Assembly (NCBI RefSeq): GCF_017696015.1
Contig: NZ_JAAORL010000001.1
Coordinates: 682,001-746,000 of the forward strand
DNA length: 64,000 nt
Direction of reading: 5' to 3'
DNA from: Prochlorococcus marinus CUG1415
GTDB taxonomy: Bacteria; Cyanobacteriota; Cyanobacteriia; PCC-6307; Cyanobiaceae
Shown here piece by piece: positions 23,044 to 32,366 of the stretch; the first letter of the stretch is position 1, and each line of letters begins with the position of its first letter. Both the position numbers and the translations under genes were made by a program. The notes beneath the pieces were generated by a model. The model did no database searches, had not been told where the DNA came from, and worked only from the letters and a program-made list of their open reading frames with translations.

Positions 23044-23412
23044 TCATATTAATCCGGATTCTTTAAGTATGTTAATTTTATTTGCTAATTCAATATCTGC
23101 AGAAGATATTGAGCGATCTAATGTTTTATGAGAAGAAACCGTGTAACCACTATCATCAACAAATTCATCTTCTGCATCTTTTAAATGGATATTCTCATTT
23201 CGAGATTCTTTATAAATATTCGAGTTGTTTAAATTTGATTTGTTAATATTGCTATATCCAAAATTTGCAATTCCTCTGGCATCTAATGCTTCCTCAACTA
23301 ATATTCCAACAACCTTAGATCTACTTATAGATTCGCTTTTGGATATTTGGTCAATAATTTCAAGTACCCTTTTTCTAGGAAGATATCCTATTCTTTTTAC
23401 TTTAATATCCAT
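23044..23412 (-). CDS. putative ribbon-helix-helix-like protein, 122 aa
   Basis: Residues 1-50 (KVKRIGYLPRKRVLEIIDQI..., SISRSKVVGILVEEALDARG) have the strand-helix-helix look of CopG/MetJ-type DNA-binding proteins. The rest is low-complexity and polar (Asn/Ser-rich, about 58-80) with a short helical end (SSADIELANKINIL). It could be a small transcription regulator or a plasmid-type partition relative. No target can be named. Confidence 0.5.
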   Translation of the reverse strand: MDIKVKRIGYLPRKRVLEIIDQISKSESISRSKVVGILVEEALDARGIANFGYSNINKSNLNNSNIYKESRNENIHLKDAEDEFVDDSGYTVSSHKTLDRSISSADIELANKINILKESGLI

Positions 23413-23633
23413 GAAATTTTATATATGTCGTTATTGTAACACTTCTGTCAAATAAGTCAGATTTATTGATGGTAATAAGTGTAAATTTAATGAAAGAAAG
23501 AAAGAAAGTATGATTTTAAAGAACCTTCAAACAAAGTTATTTCTTAATAAGTCATTAGTATAGTTATATATGCTTCCTCTAATTACTTTTTTAAGATCAA
23601 GTCAAAATCTCTTTAATTTAAATTACAAATCTT

Positions 23634-23840
23634 ATGAAAGATAAACTTTATGACAATGCTGACAGTTTTGCGATGTCATTTGATCAGGAATGGGAAAATC
23701 TTGATTGTGCGGATTTACAATTAAAGATAGATAAAGTATTCGAAATTTTATCTGACCATCCTTTTTTAGTCTCTAATCCTGAAAATGCAAGAAGAATGGC
23801 TGAATTTAGGATATTTTCATTAAAAAAATTTAAAAAATAA
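23634..23840 (+). CDS. small soluble protein, 68 aa
   Basis: Acidic N-terminal half (DNADSFAMSFDQEWENLDCAD), then a helical part containing VFEILSDHPFLVSNPENARR and a basic end. Well-formed helix pattern. Not recognised. Confidence 0.5.
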   Translation: MKDKLYDNADSFAMSFDQEWENLDCADLQLKIDKVFEILSDHPFLVSNPENARRMAEFRIFSLKKFKK

Positions 23841-23895
23841 TTTTTATATTTTTATTGAAATTAATTATTTAAGTTGAATATTCAATATTTAAAAA

Positions 23896-24069
23896 TTAGA
23901 TATTTGGAGAATTAAAAAATCCTTTGCTATATAAGAATATTGTTATACCTATAATTGGACCTATTCCAAATATAAAAAGTACTAATTTTGCAGAATTTTT
24001 TGTTTGACCTAATTCTTTATTTATGTTGTTTGACTCTGTTTGAATCTTTTTGGAATTTTTCTTTTTCAT
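23896..24069 (-). CDS. small membrane protein, 57 aa
   Basis: Polar lysine/asparagine-rich N-terminus (1-27) followed by one membrane helix (LVLFIFGIGPIIGITIFLY) and a short tail. Single-pass, N-terminus probably cytoplasmic. Orphan. Confidence 0.5.
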   Translation of the reverse strand: MKKKNSKKIQTESNNINKELGQTKNSAKLVLFIFGIGPIIGITIFLYSKGFFNSPNI

Positions 24070-24205
24070 GAAAGATATTTTACTACAGCGTAACTTTAGG
24101 AATCTTTATCTTTTTAGTAAATCTCATGTATTTTTTAAATTTAGCTAGATTTATTTAGGAATCATGAAAACACAATAATGTATAATGTAATGAATAAAAA
24201 GTAAT

Positions 24206-24403
24206 ATGAGTGCAACCAAGAGAGAGGAAGTAAGCTCTCACCTTAGATATATAAGGTTAGAACTTAGAGAAATGCATCAAATGCTTATCAAAGACGATTT
24301 GTTACCAGATCTAAGTGAAGCTAAGGAAGTTCATGCACAGCTGGATGCTTTATTGGATTTATTATCAGATAAAAGAGTAAAGAACATTAAAACTCAATTT
24401 TGA
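24206..24403 (+). CDS. small helical protein, 65 aa
   Basis: MSATKREEVSSHLRYIRLEL, then REMHQMLIKDDLLPDLSEAK and a second helix: two amphipathic helices suggesting a helical hairpin. Converges with the 64-aa helical gene on the opposite strand. Not recognised. Confidence 0.5.
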   Translation: MSATKREEVSSHLRYIRLELREMHQMLIKDDLLPDLSEAKEVHAQLDALLDLLSDKRVKNIKTQF

Positions 24404-24426
24404 ATTTTTTAATTCATTTCAATTAA

Positions 24427-24621
24427 TTATAAATAATTAGTAGCTGATTCTATTTTTTTGCGATTATCATGCATCTGTTCTAATTCATTGTATATTTCTT
24501 TAATTTGGATTTGGATTAGATCAGTTGAATTTATATTACTTAAAGCATCCATTGCGGATAGTAGACTTTCTTTCGCTTCTATTAAATGTCTACATTCTTT
24601 ACTGCCTGCTTCGTAGGACAT
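24427..24621 (-). CDS. small helical protein, 64 aa
   Basis: MSYEAGSKECRHLIEAKESL begins an all-helical protein with regular hydrophobic spacing (LLSAMDALSNI, IQIQIKEIYNELEQM). Likely a soluble helical hairpin. Orphan family. Confidence 0.5.
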   Translation of the reverse strand: MSYEAGSKECRHLIEAKESLLSAMDALSNINSTDLIQIQIKEIYNELEQMHDNRKKIESATNYL

Positions 24622-24762
24622 AGTATTTTAAAGAATTTAATTATCCCAAATATATAAAAAATACTTCGGTATTGCTTGATACTCTTATCAAAAAAAAGCA
24701 TATTATTGTTATGTATATTACAGAATTGGTAATTATTTTTACTAAAATTAAAAAAAAAACTA

Positions 24763-24945
24763 ATGCAAGAAAACACCAAAGACTATGCATTGTGTATTAA
24801 AGTGGCTTTAGAGAATGCAAAAAAAAGAATTAATCTACTTGATAATTCCGATAAACAGTGCGTTTTAGACGAATATAAGGAATGGATCAATGATGGTTTA
24901 AATAATAATACAATTTTATTACTTAGAGAAGACCCAATTATCTAA
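24763..24945 (+). CDS. small soluble protein, 60 aa
   Basis: MQENTKDYALCIKVALENAK followed by helical KRINLLDNSDKQCVLDEYKE. Two cysteines (11 and 37). Helical and acidic; no function recognised. Confidence 0.5.
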   Translation: MQENTKDYALCIKVALENAKKRINLLDNSDKQCVLDEYKEWINDGLNNNTILLLREDPII

Positions 24946-24965
24946 AAACTATTTAAGAACTATTT

Positions 24966-25061
24966 TTAATTCTTTGCATTCGAAGTAACCTTATATAAAA
25001 AATAAAGACTTACAATAAAAGTGACTATTAAAATAATTGTTAAAGAGGAAAAATTATACAT
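24966..25061 (-). CDS. single-pass membrane peptide, 31 aa
   Basis: MYNFSSLTIILIVTFIVSLY then FLYKVTSNAKN: one membrane helix with a basic C-terminal end. Belongs to the run of tiny membrane genes on the minus strand here. Confidence 0.4.
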   Translation of the reverse strand: MYNFSSLTIILIVTFIVSLYFLYKVTSNAKN

Positions 25062-25118
25062 AATTATATCTAAAATTTGTTTTTACTATAACAGTCTTAA
25101 TTAAATTTGCCTTTGAAT

Positions 25119-25247
25119 TCAGTTTTCTTTAAAAAGTGAAAAAATAAATTTTTGCAAATTTTCTTTTTCTAAAAAGATTTCTTTAGCCTTATATTTTTTT
25201 AATTTTTCAAAAATTAAATTAACTAAATATTCTGATTTTGGATTCAT
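25119..25247 (-). CDS. small basic protein, 42 aa
   Basis: MNPKSEYLVNLIFEKLKKYK followed by KEIFLEKENLQKFIFSLFKE: helical, basic, no clear membrane segment. It starts 10 bp after the stop of the lipoprotein gene on the same strand. Orphan. Confidence 0.45.
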   Translation of the reverse strand: MNPKSEYLVNLIFEKLKKYKAKEIFLEKENLQKFIFSLFKEN

Positions 25248-25256
25248 AATAGAAAG

Positions 25257-25607
25257 TTATTTTTCTAATAAATAAATTTTCTCTTCACCAATTTTATCTG
25301 GCTTTGTTATCTTACATCCTTTATCTTTTTCCATATCACAATCTTTTGTAGCAGGAATAGATTTCCAAGTACAAATTTTTTCTTGAGAATCTTCTTTTAA
25401 GATAATCCATCCATCATCTAAGTATTCTGAAATACCATCCTCTCCACAGGAAAACTTTATTTCCATTCTTTTCTTTTCTGAATTAGTATTCTCATTAATA
25501 TTTTCTTCCGAATTATTTATGGGATATTCTTTATTTATTGATGTCCTACATGAACTTAAGAGGATTGTAATTAAAAGTATTTGTGCAAATTGTTTTATTC
25601 TTTCCAT
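25257..25607 (-). CDS. putative lipoprotein, 116 aa
   Basis: Signal sequence with a lipobox ILLSSC at about 15-20, so Cys20 would be lipidated. An Asn/Glu-rich linker (27-48) precedes a small domain with four cysteines (about 54, 83, 94 and 102) that may form disulfides in the periplasm. Unknown family. Confidence 0.6.
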   Translation of the reverse strand: MERIKQFAQILLITILLSSCRTSINKEYPINNSEENINENTNSEKKRMEIKFSCGEDGISEYLDDGWIILKEDSQEKICTWKSIPATKDCDMEKDKGCKITKPDKIGEEKIYLLEK

Positions 25608-25647
25608 TTTTTAATTTTTTTATGTTTTCAAGTTATTAAAACATAGT

Positions 25648-25824
25648 TTATTTTGTTTCTATTAATTTTAATAGTTGATCCATTTTATTCATAAGTTTTT
25701 TTACATCATCTGGCTGGGGTAATATTAATTCTTCAGTAACTTCTAAATGCATTTTCTTTAAGTTTTGCCTTAAATCTTTTAAATGCATTTTTACGTTTTC
25801 TTTCTTTTGTTTTATATCATTCAT
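25648..25824 (-). CDS. small helical protein, 58 aa
   Basis: MNDIKQKKENVKMHLKDLRQ and the following helices show heptad spacing (LRQNLKKMHLEVTEEL; LMNKMDQLLKLIE). Basic N-terminal half. Probably a helical hairpin or coiled coil; orphan. Confidence 0.5.
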   Translation of the reverse strand: MNDIKQKKENVKMHLKDLRQNLKKMHLEVTEELILPQPDDVKKLMNKMDQLLKLIETK

Positions 25825-25904
25825 AGGATTAAAATTAAATTTAATTAAACTTAGAATGACTATTATAATATTATGAGGTTTATTAATAGATAATAATTAA
25901 AAAT

Positions 25905-26351
25905 TTAATTTTTTAGATTTTCAATTTCATAGATTTCTTCACCGCCGAAACAAAAATTTGTAGATAACATTTTTAATTCCCTCTTATTAAGTCCGATTAT
26001 ATTTTTATTTTTAATAATATAGTCTCTGGCAATCGCTTCACAATTTAGTTGATTTTTTGCATGTTTAATAACTGGATAAAAATATGCCAATGTAATAATT
26101 ATAAAAAAAAATGTTATTAATGATTTCTTGTCGTCTTTAATTAATTCTTTAGCTTTCTTTTTGGTTTTTAATATTTTTATTAGCAATTTATCTGGTAATC
26201 CTATTTGAACAAATAAAAACTCCACCCACCATGGAAGATCTTTATCTTTCTTTTTCTTTGAGTTTTCGGCACTATTCATTTTCTTACCTTCATAATTTTG
26301 ATTTCTAGCCTCTTTGGGATTAATTGTTTCTTTTTTATTCATATCATCCAA
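25905..26351 (-). CDS. membrane protein of unknown function, 148 aa
   Basis: The highly charged N-terminal 37 residues (Lys/Asn/Glu-rich) are followed by PWWVEFLFVQIGLPDKLLIK. One membrane helix lies at about 79-95 (ITFFFIIITLAYFYP). The C-terminal part has two cysteines (about 104 and 134). PWWVEF could be an interfacial helix. Not recognised. Confidence 0.5.
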   Translation of the reverse strand: MDDMNKKETINPKEARNQNYEGKKMNSAENSKKKKDKDLPWWVEFLFVQIGLPDKLLIKILKTKKKAKELIKDDKKSLITFFFIIITLAYFYPVIKHAKNQLNCEAIARDYIIKNKNIIGLNKRELKMLSTNFCFGGEEIYEIENLKN

Positions 26352-26475
26352 TAATTTATTTGGAATATAGAGGTTTTATTTTGATTTGGAAACTATATAT
26401 TCATTTTATAAGTTTTAATTTAATTTATCTATCAATTTGAGTATTGTTAATTTGTATTTAAAATAAAATGTATAG

Positions 26476-26745
26476 ATGGCAAAAAAAAGAAGGAAGTTAA
26501 ATAAAGATTACGAGAAAAAAATATATTCATCAAAAAAAAATGTTGAATTAGTTTTGGCTAAAATCTATGATATCGATGATGAAGATATACAAAAAGAATA
26601 TATTAGTGCTTTTAATAGAGTTTTGTACTTATATGATCAATTAAAAGAAGAGTATGAACAACAAGGCTTTAAGGACAATTCAGAAGAGCTTCTTATAAAT
26701 TATAAAAATGCTTTTAATCTTTTTGAATCAGAATTTGAAATTTAA
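26476..26745 (+). CDS. small helical protein, 89 aa
   Basis: Very basic start (MAKKRRKLNKDYEKK), then acidic helices (DIDDEDIQKEYISAFNRVLY, LKEEYEQQGFKDNSEELL). The basic head could contact nucleic acid. Convergent with the next gene (3-bp gap). Unknown. Confidence 0.5.
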   Translation: MAKKRRKLNKDYEKKIYSSKKNVELVLAKIYDIDDEDIQKEYISAFNRVLYLYDQLKEEYEQQGFKDNSEELLINYKNAFNLFESEFEI

Positions 26746-26748
26746 ATT

Positions 26749-26958
26749 CTAATTACCTTTATAAGGTATCACAGGTATTTCAATTAGATTGCCTTTTTGT
26801 AGATTCGATCTTTTCTCTACCAAATTGTTTATACAAGTTGATTTCCTTTGCTCATTTTTACAAATTTTCTTTATTTGGTAATTAGTAAGTGAGAATGTTC
26901 TATCACCAAATGTTAACAAAGCAAATAAAAATAAAGATAGATTTAATTTTGCTTTCAT
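26749..26958 (-). CDS. small secreted protein, 69 aa
   Basis: Signal peptide MKAKLNLSLFLFALLTFGDR, then LTNYQIKKICKNEQRKSTCI with two cysteines eight residues apart. A polar end (EIPVIPYKGN) closes it. Likely periplasmic with one disulfide. Orphan. Confidence 0.5.
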   Translation of the reverse strand: MKAKLNLSLFLFALLTFGDRTFSLTNYQIKKICKNEQRKSTCINNLVEKRSNLQKGNLIEIPVIPYKGN

Positions 26959-26998
26959 TGATTTCCTATTACTTGAATTCTTATTATCTTTAATTAAA

Positions 26999-27277
26999 TT
27001 ACTTTTTATTATAAATATCTATAATTTGTTTTAATTCATCTTTACTTAAGTCTGTCGAAATAAAAACTTCTTGGGCTGTTTTACCCTTTCTTGCGATTGC
27101 TTTATATCCGTTTATTGTTTTCACTGACAATCTAATTGTCAATTTAGAGGATCTTCCCCTTACTCTTGATATCGCAGCTGGAGTTACTGTCTTGATATTA
27201 ATATTAAGTACTAACTTTTGAAGTATTGGAATTAGACCTTCTATATTTGTACTATGATTTATTACTAACCTTCCCAA
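26999..27277 (-). CDS. DUF2103 family protein
   Basis: 92 aa. GRLVINHSTNIEGLIPILQK, IKTVTPAAISRVRGRSSKL and TINGYKAIARKGKTAQEVFI follow the order of the cyanobacterial DUF2103 family, sometimes annotated as predicted metal-binding. The motif NHST with its His is intact. Basic; could also bind RNA. It stands divergent from petN. Confidence 0.7.
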   Translation of the reverse strand: MGRLVINHSTNIEGLIPILQKLVLNINIKTVTPAAISRVRGRSSKLTIRLSVKTINGYKAIARKGKTAQEVFISTDLSKDELKQIIDIYNKK

Positions 27278-27399
27278 TTTGTATTTTCCCTTTAATTTAT
27301 TCTATTTACAAAATTTTGTTTCTGAGAAATTAACTTTAGATTAGAAATGATTAAAAAATTTTGAACTTCTGTTATATTTATAAAAGTGATTTAAATCTA

Positions 27400-27501
27400 A
27401 TGATCTTTCAAATAGGGTGGGCAGCATTAGCTGCAATTTTTACTTTTTCAATAGCAATGGTTGTTTGGGGTAGAAATGGTGACGGATCTATTGACATATG
27501 A
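27400..27501 (+). CDS. petN: cytochrome b6-f complex subunit PetN
   Basis: 33 aa. One membrane helix ending in the family signature [14 protein letters not shown], which is diagnostic for PetN, followed by a short GDGSIDI tail. PetN is an essential small subunit that stabilises the cytochrome b6-f dimer in the thylakoid membrane. Its stop overlaps the ATG of the next gene (ATGA). Confidence 0.9.
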
Positions 27502-27638
27502 GTTCATTTTTAAGTTATGACCTCTACTTAAGTAAATTTCTCATATATACCTCATTCGTTTTACTAATATTAATAACATTAGCTGTAATTTATATATCTT
27601 ATGTCTCTTGGAAAGATAAAAAAAGATTAAAAAAATAG
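27498..27638 (+). CDS. single-pass membrane protein coupled to petN, 46 aa
   Basis: [20 protein letters not shown], then [17 protein letters not shown] and a basic KDKKRLKK end. One long membrane segment with a positive C-terminus. The 4-bp overlap with petN implies coupled translation, so a link to the b6-f complex is possible but not shown by sequence. Confidence 0.55.
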
Positions 27639-27641
27639 ATT

Positions 27642-28298
27642 TTATTTTTTTTGCGCTGTTTTATTATCCTTTATTCTGAGTTCTTCAATTAATTCTTTTG
27701 CTTGTTCCATTTTTGATAGAGTGTTTTTGTAAATTCCTATATCTTTTTCTGCTTTATTAAAAGACAATTTTAAGTTTTTAAAAATATTAGATAGGATATC
27801 ATTTATCTCTGATTCTTTTTTTTCTTTGAGATCTAGGTATTTTAAAATTAATATATACAATCCTAAGTTTAATATCCTTGAAGGATAGAGTTTCGAATCG
27901 CTTTTTTCTTGTAATAATTTCAATATATCTTTAGATGATTTATCCTCGAATTCCTTTTGAGATGTTTGAGAGATTTCCTTGATTTTATTCCCTTCGAAAT
28001 TTGTAGAACTGCATAAAGATTCAAAAAGAAGATCCAAATGTCTCTCAGGTTTGTATCCTTTCATTAAGTCTTTGAATGTCTCGGTGAGACCAATACAAAA
28101 GAGATAATCTTGTGTAAATTCATTTTGATGATTTAAAAGATTTAGCTCAACAAGCATTTCATCAACTATTCTTTTATATAAGCCTGGAATAACGTAAGGG
28201 AATTGTTCATGAAATAACTTTTTGCTATCTGAAACGGTCAATTTTTCTTTCAATTTTTTATATGTAAACCTTAATAAGGTTAGCGTATGTTTACTCAA
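27642..28298 (-). CDS. thf1: photosystem II biogenesis protein Psb29/Thf1
   Basis: 218 aa. [35 protein letters not shown] at the N-terminus is the family hallmark (T-V-S-D-x-K... then R-x-x-x-E-L-L-V-E-x-H/N-L-L). The rest is helical with a coiled-coil end ([20 protein letters not shown]). Thf1 helps photosystem II assembly and interacts with FtsH in its control. The nearby clpP and ftsH genes fit this. It diverges from clpP across 35 bp. Confidence 0.85.
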   Translation of the reverse strand: MSKHTLTLLRFTYKKLKEKLTVSDSKKLFHEQFPYVIPGLYKRIVDEMLVELNLLNHQNEFTQDYLFCIGLTETFKDLMKGYKPERHLDLLFESLCSSTNFEGNKIKEISQTSQKEFEDKSSKDILKLLQEKSDSKLYPSRILNLGLYILILKYLDLKEKKESEINDILSNIFKNLKLSFNKAEKDIGIYKNTLSKMEQAKELIEELRIKDNKTAQKK

Positions 28299-28333
28299 AA
28301 TCGTTAGTATCTAATAAACAGATAAATATTATT

Positions 28334-28921
28334 ATGATCCCTTTAGTTTTGGAAGAATCAGGTGGAAGTGAAAGAGTCTTTGATATTTATTCGAGATTAT
28401 TAAGAGAGAGAATAATCTTTTTAGGGGAACAAGTTACTAGTGAAACTGCTAATAGGATTGTTGCTCAATTATTATTCCTAGAAGCAGAGGACCCCGAGAA
28501 GGATATTTATATGTATATAAATTCACCAGGCGGATCTGTCTATGATGGTTTAGGCATTTTTGATACAATGCAACATGTCAAGCCCGATATACATACGGTT
28601 TGTGTTGGTTTAGCAGCGAGTATGGGCGCTTTTTTGTTGGCGGCAGGTACTAAAGGCAAAAGAAGTAGCCTTAGACATTCAAGAATAATGATTCATCAAC
28701 CACTTGGAGGCGCCAGAGGGCAAGCTAGTGACATAAGAATTCAGGCAGATGAAATTTTGTTCTTAAAAGAACGTCTGAATAATGAATTATCAGAGAGAAC
28801 TGGTAAGGATTATGAAACTATCAAAGAAGATACTGATAGGGATTTTTATATGTCTCCAAATGAAGCCGTTGAGTACGGATTAATAGATCTAGTACTAGAT
28901 AAGAAACCAGTTAAGGTTTAA
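28334..28921 (+). CDS. clpP: ATP-dependent Clp protease proteolytic subunit
   Basis: 195 aa with the complete triad: Ser96 in GLAASMGAF, His121 in MIHQPLGG, Asp170 in [18 protein letters not shown] lines the active site. It forms the double-heptamer chamber with a Clp ATPase. Several ClpP/R paralogues are usual in cyanobacteria; this one is catalytic. Its end overlaps the convergent ftsH by 4 bp. Confidence 0.95.
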   Translation: MIPLVLEESGGSERVFDIYSRLLRERIIFLGEQVTSETANRIVAQLLFLEAEDPEKDIYMYINSPGGSVYDGLGIFDTMQHVKPDIHTVCVGLAASMGAFLLAAGTKGKRSSLRHSRIMIHQPLGGARGQASDIRIQADEILFLKERLNNELSERTGKDYETIKEDTDRDFYMSPNEAVEYGLIDLVLDKKPVKV

Positions 28922-30831
28922 CTTAATAATTGAGGTGTTCTTTCCTTCTCAGGAATAGTGGTGAATTTGGAAAGAATACTCACAAATTCTTCACCATCTA
29001 ATGTCTCTTTTTCAATTAATAAATCAACTATTTTATCCATAGCTTCTCTATTTTTGCTGACTATAGAGTAAGTTTCTTCATAACATTCCTTAACCATTAC
29101 TCTTACACTTTCGTCGATTTGTTTGGAGATTGAATCAGAAATTTCACTTCTAGTCATCAAATCTCTACCCACAAAAACTTCTTGATTACCACCTTCTAAA
29201 GCTATCGGACCAAGATTACTCATTCCAAATCTTGTTACCATTTGACGCGCCATAGAAGCAACTTGTTGGAAATCACCACCGGCACCTGTTGTAATTTCAC
29301 CTTTTCCAAAAACAACATCCTCAGCAGCTCTTCCTCCTAATGCGCCCATGATTCTAGCTTTGAGTTGAGCCCTGCTAATGAGAGTTTGTTCATCATCTGG
29401 AGTGAACCAAGTTAATCCCTTAGCTTGACCTCTTGGAATGACTGTAACTTTTTGAACAGGATCATGAGCTTTGACTAAAGAACCAATAAGAGCATGACCA
29501 ACTTCGTGGTAAGCAATTAATCTTTTGCTTCTGCCATCTGTTAAAGGAGAACCCTCCATCCCAGCAACAATCCTATCTACAGAGTCATCAATTTCTGTAA
29601 TGCCAATAGAATCTTTTCTTCTCCTGGCGGTTAAGATAGCAGCCTCATTTAATAAATTTGCTAAATCAGCTCCAGTGAAACCTGGGGTTCTTCTTGCAAT
29701 ACTTTCGAGTGTTAAATTATCTTGAAGTCTCTTGTTTCTCGCATGTACTTCAAGTATTGATAGTCTGCCCTTGATGTCTGGCGCGTCTACAGTTACCTGC
29801 CTGTCGAATCTACCTGGTCGCATAAGAGCTGAATCTAAAACGTCTGGTCTATTTGTGGCTGCGATGATTATTATGCCACTATTCCCTTCAAATCCATCCA
29901 TTTCAGTGAGCAATTGGTTGAGAGTTTGTTCTCTCTCATCATTTCCACCTCCAATTCCTGCACCTCTTTGCCTTCCAACTGCATCAATTTCATCAATAAA
30001 AATTAGACAAGGACTATTTTCTTTGGCTCTTTTAAAAAGATCTCTTACTCTACTCGCACCAACACCAACAAACATCTCAACAAATTCAGAACCTGATAAT
30101 GAAAAAAATGGTACATCAGCTTCTCCTGCAATTGCTTTTGCTAAGAGGGTTTTACCAGTTCCAGGAGGCCCCACCAATAAAACACCTTTGGGAATTCTTG
30201 CTCCCACGGAAGTAAATTTTTCTGGTTTCTTTAGAAAAGTGACAACCTCTTGTAAATCCTCTTTAGCTTCATTAACACCTGCAACGTCGTCAAAAACAAC
30301 TCCTGTTTCAGCTTCCATTGCAAATCTAGCCTTTGTTTTCCCAAATTGCATTGCCTGGCCAGGCCCTCCAGGCATGCCATTCGATCTTCTAGCTAATAAA
30401 ATTAAACCTCCAATCAAAATGGCTGGGAAAAGTAAATTACCCAAAATTCCTAATGCAGGTGGAGCCGTCTTAACAGGATGAACATCAAAACTAATCCCCT
30501 CATTTTTTAACTTGTTTATAAGTTCTGGTGTCAAGCCAGGAAGATCTACTCTCAATCTTTGAACCTTATTATCTAAATCCGAATCTATTGTTTCTATAAC
30601 AGCATTTCTACCTCCTTCAAAAATATCAACTGATGTAACCCTTCCTGAATTAATGTAATCTAAGAATCTTCCATAACTAACTCTTGCTACCGCAGAATTT
30701 CTTGGTGCAATGGTTGTACCATTTGATTTAAGTGAATCAACATTATTAGAAGATAAAAGTTGGTAGGAAAGTGCAATTACTAAAAGTATAGGTAAAGCCC
30801 ATAAAATTAATGTTTTAAATTTCTGATTCAT
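28918..30831 (-). CDS. ftsH: ATP-dependent zinc metalloprotease FtsH
   Basis: 637 aa. Two N-terminal membrane segments (about 7-25 and 130-147) flank a lumenal domain. The AAA module has [22 protein letters not shown] and the second region of homology ([20 protein letters not shown]). The protease part has [10 protein letters not shown] (HExxH) and the downstream Asp ligand. FtsH removes damaged D1 in thylakoids. A 249-codon frame on the other strand is a shadow. Confidence 0.97.
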   Translation of the reverse strand: MNQKFKTLILWALPILLVIALSYQLLSSNNVDSLKSNGTTIAPRNSAVARVSYGRFLDYINSGRVTSVDIFEGGRNAVIETIDSDLDNKVQRLRVDLPGLTPELINKLKNEGISFDVHPVKTAPPALGILGNLLFPAILIGGLILLARRSNGMPGGPGQAMQFGKTKARFAMEAETGVVFDDVAGVNEAKEDLQEVVTFLKKPEKFTSVGARIPKGVLLVGPPGTGKTLLAKAIAGEADVPFFSLSGSEFVEMFVGVGASRVRDLFKRAKENSPCLIFIDEIDAVGRQRGAGIGGGNDEREQTLNQLLTEMDGFEGNSGIIIIAATNRPDVLDSALMRPGRFDRQVTVDAPDIKGRLSILEVHARNKRLQDNLTLESIARRTPGFTGADLANLLNEAAILTARRRKDSIGITEIDDSVDRIVAGMEGSPLTDGRSKRLIAYHEVGHALIGSLVKAHDPVQKVTVIPRGQAKGLTWFTPDDEQTLISRAQLKARIMGALGGRAAEDVVFGKGEITTGAGGDFQQVASMARQMVTRFGMSNLGPIALEGGNQEVFVGRDLMTRSEISDSISKQIDESVRVMVKECYEETYSIVSKNREAMDKIVDLLIEKETLDGEEFVSILSKFTTIPEKERTPQLLS

Positions 30832-30936
30832 TAATTTGTTAAATTTGTTTTTAGATTCTAGAATGATTCAGCTCATTTCGTTGATATTTTCTCTATCTTT
30901 ATGCTTATATTACTCTTGGAGGTATTATATTTATTT

Positions 30937-31146
30937 ATGAAATTTGAGATCAAAGATAAGGTTAAGTTGATTGCCCCAGTTTCCTATTTAAAGACTTCAG
31001 ATAATATGCCAATGCTAAGACCTCCAGATTTAGTGGCGATTGATGAAATTGGAGAAATCCTATCAATAAAATCATTAAATACAGTTGAGGTAAAGTTTAG
31101 AAGAGGGGCCTTTTTGATCGACATTAATAAAATTGAGAAAATCTAA
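30937..31146 (+). CDS. sipA: SipA-type regulatory protein (DUF3148)
   Basis: 69 aa from the ATG at 30937; an upstream in-frame ATG at 30901 would add a hydrophobic piece foreign to the family. KVKLIAPVSYLKTSDNMPML, RPPDLVAIDEIGEIL and VEVKFRRGAFLID match SipA. SipA binds the sensor kinase NblS/Hik33, which controls high-light and hli genes, and has an SH3-like fold. It converges with the M16 pair. Confidence 0.8.
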   Translation: MKFEIKDKVKLIAPVSYLKTSDNMPMLRPPDLVAIDEIGEILSIKSLNTVEVKFRRGAFLIDINKIEKI

Positions 31147-32366
31147 TTTCTAAAGTTTTTCATCCACCTAGTATTAATTTCTAAACATAATTTTTTATTC
31201 CCAGAAATACAAAAAAAAGGTTTCGAAAAATATTTGTTAGTCAATTTAAGAATATCTAATGAAGAGATAGCGTCTATTTTTGAATTTAAATCGATTTCCG
31301 AAAAAGGAAATAATCCATAGCTAATTAATTGTATGTTCCGCTGTAAAATCTCATCTAATGATTGATTACTTACAAGAAAAGTACCTTTTAACTTTTCTTT
31401 AGCTAAAAATAGTTCAGCATCAATTAAAGGGTTTAAAAGTAAATTTTCCCATAAAGACGATAAAAGTTCAAAAGCAAAAAGAGCATTTTTATTGGATACT
31501 GATAAATAAACTAAAAATGGCGCATTCCCACTTCTGACAGGATTAAAAACTCCCAGATCGTATGTGATGCCATTTGTTTCCCTGAAAAGTTTAAATAAAG
31601 CAGAGCTCATTCCATAAGATAAATATGACTCCAAAACTTTAAGTGGCAAGTATTCACTACTTCTACGAGAACAAGTTTGGTTCCCTATCATTATGATTGT
31701 TTGATTTGATTCATTAATAATGTAATCAAATCTTTCCATATGGTCTAAATCATGATTTTGAATGCTTGATATCTCATTTGTGTCTTTTTGATCGATTGTC
31801 TCTAAATTTTCTCCCTTCACTTCCAAATTGTTTGAAATTATATACTTTTCTCGCATTGTGAAATTTTTAAATTCCCTTAAAACCTCTTCATGAGTAATAC
31901 TTGAGACATCATTTTTATTACCAATTGTATTGAAAGCATAGGGATGTGTTGAGTAAACAATTTTTCTCCATTTCTCGAAACAATTATTGAATGGATTCTC
32001 TTTATCTTTTTTAATTAAATCCATAGAGGATTTTTTTACTTTTTGAAATTCAATTTCCGAAAGAATTGGCTTATTAACTATTAAATCTAATAGAGGAAGT
32101 AATTTGCTGAAATGTTCATTTAGGGATTTAATAGTTATAGAAATACCATCTTCAAATACTTCTTGATTTAATTCTGCTCCGTAGGATTCAATATATTCAG
32201 AAAGGACTAAATTATCAAAGCCTTCACATCCCCGTGTAAGTAATGAACAAAGAATCCTGTTTATTCCTCTTTTACTGATACTATCCATATCACTACCCCC
32301 TTTAATCCAAATAGAGGCAGTCGAAAAATTTCTTTTTTTATAATTTAAGAAATATCTTTTTATCAT
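31143..32366 (-). CDS. M16 peptidase family, non-catalytic partner
   Basis: 407 aa with the M16 fold (N-terminal strand STASIWIKGG..., the RGINRILCSLLTRGC region). At the place of the zinc motif HxxEH it has no His-Glu-His set, so it should be the inactive half of a heterodimeric processing peptidase. Its start overlaps the end of the catalytic gene by 4 bp, as in other bacterial M16B pairs. Confidence 0.8.
   Translation of the reverse strand: MIKRYFLNYKKRNFSTASIWIKGGSDMDSISKRGINRILCSLLTRGCEGFDNLVLSEYIESYGAELNQEVFEDGISITIKSLNEHFSKLLPLLDLIVNKPILSEIEFQKVKKSSMDLIKKDKENPFNNCFEKWRKIVYSTHPYAFNTIGNKNDVSSITHEEVLREFKNFTMREKYIISNNLEVKGENLETIDQKDTNEISSIQNHDLDHMERFDYIINESNQTIIMIGNQTCSRRSSEYLPLKVLESYLSYGMSSALFKLFRETNGITYDLGVFNPVRSGNAPFLVYLSVSNKNALFAFELLSSLWENLLLNPLIDAELFLAKEKLKGTFLVSNQSLDEILQRNIQLISYGLFPFSEIDLNSKIDAISSLDILKLTNKYFSKPFFCISGNKKLCLEINTRWMKNFRN

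Noticed and set aside
23490-23508. GAAA microsatellite
   Set aside because: Only about four units in an intergenic, AT-rich place with no coding effect; not worth calling a phase-variation tract.
29732-30481. 249-codon open frame on the plus strand
   Set aside because: It lies wholly antisense to ftsH, whose AAA motifs are intact. The translation is low-complexity Ser/Pro/Leu, typical of a codon-bias shadow.
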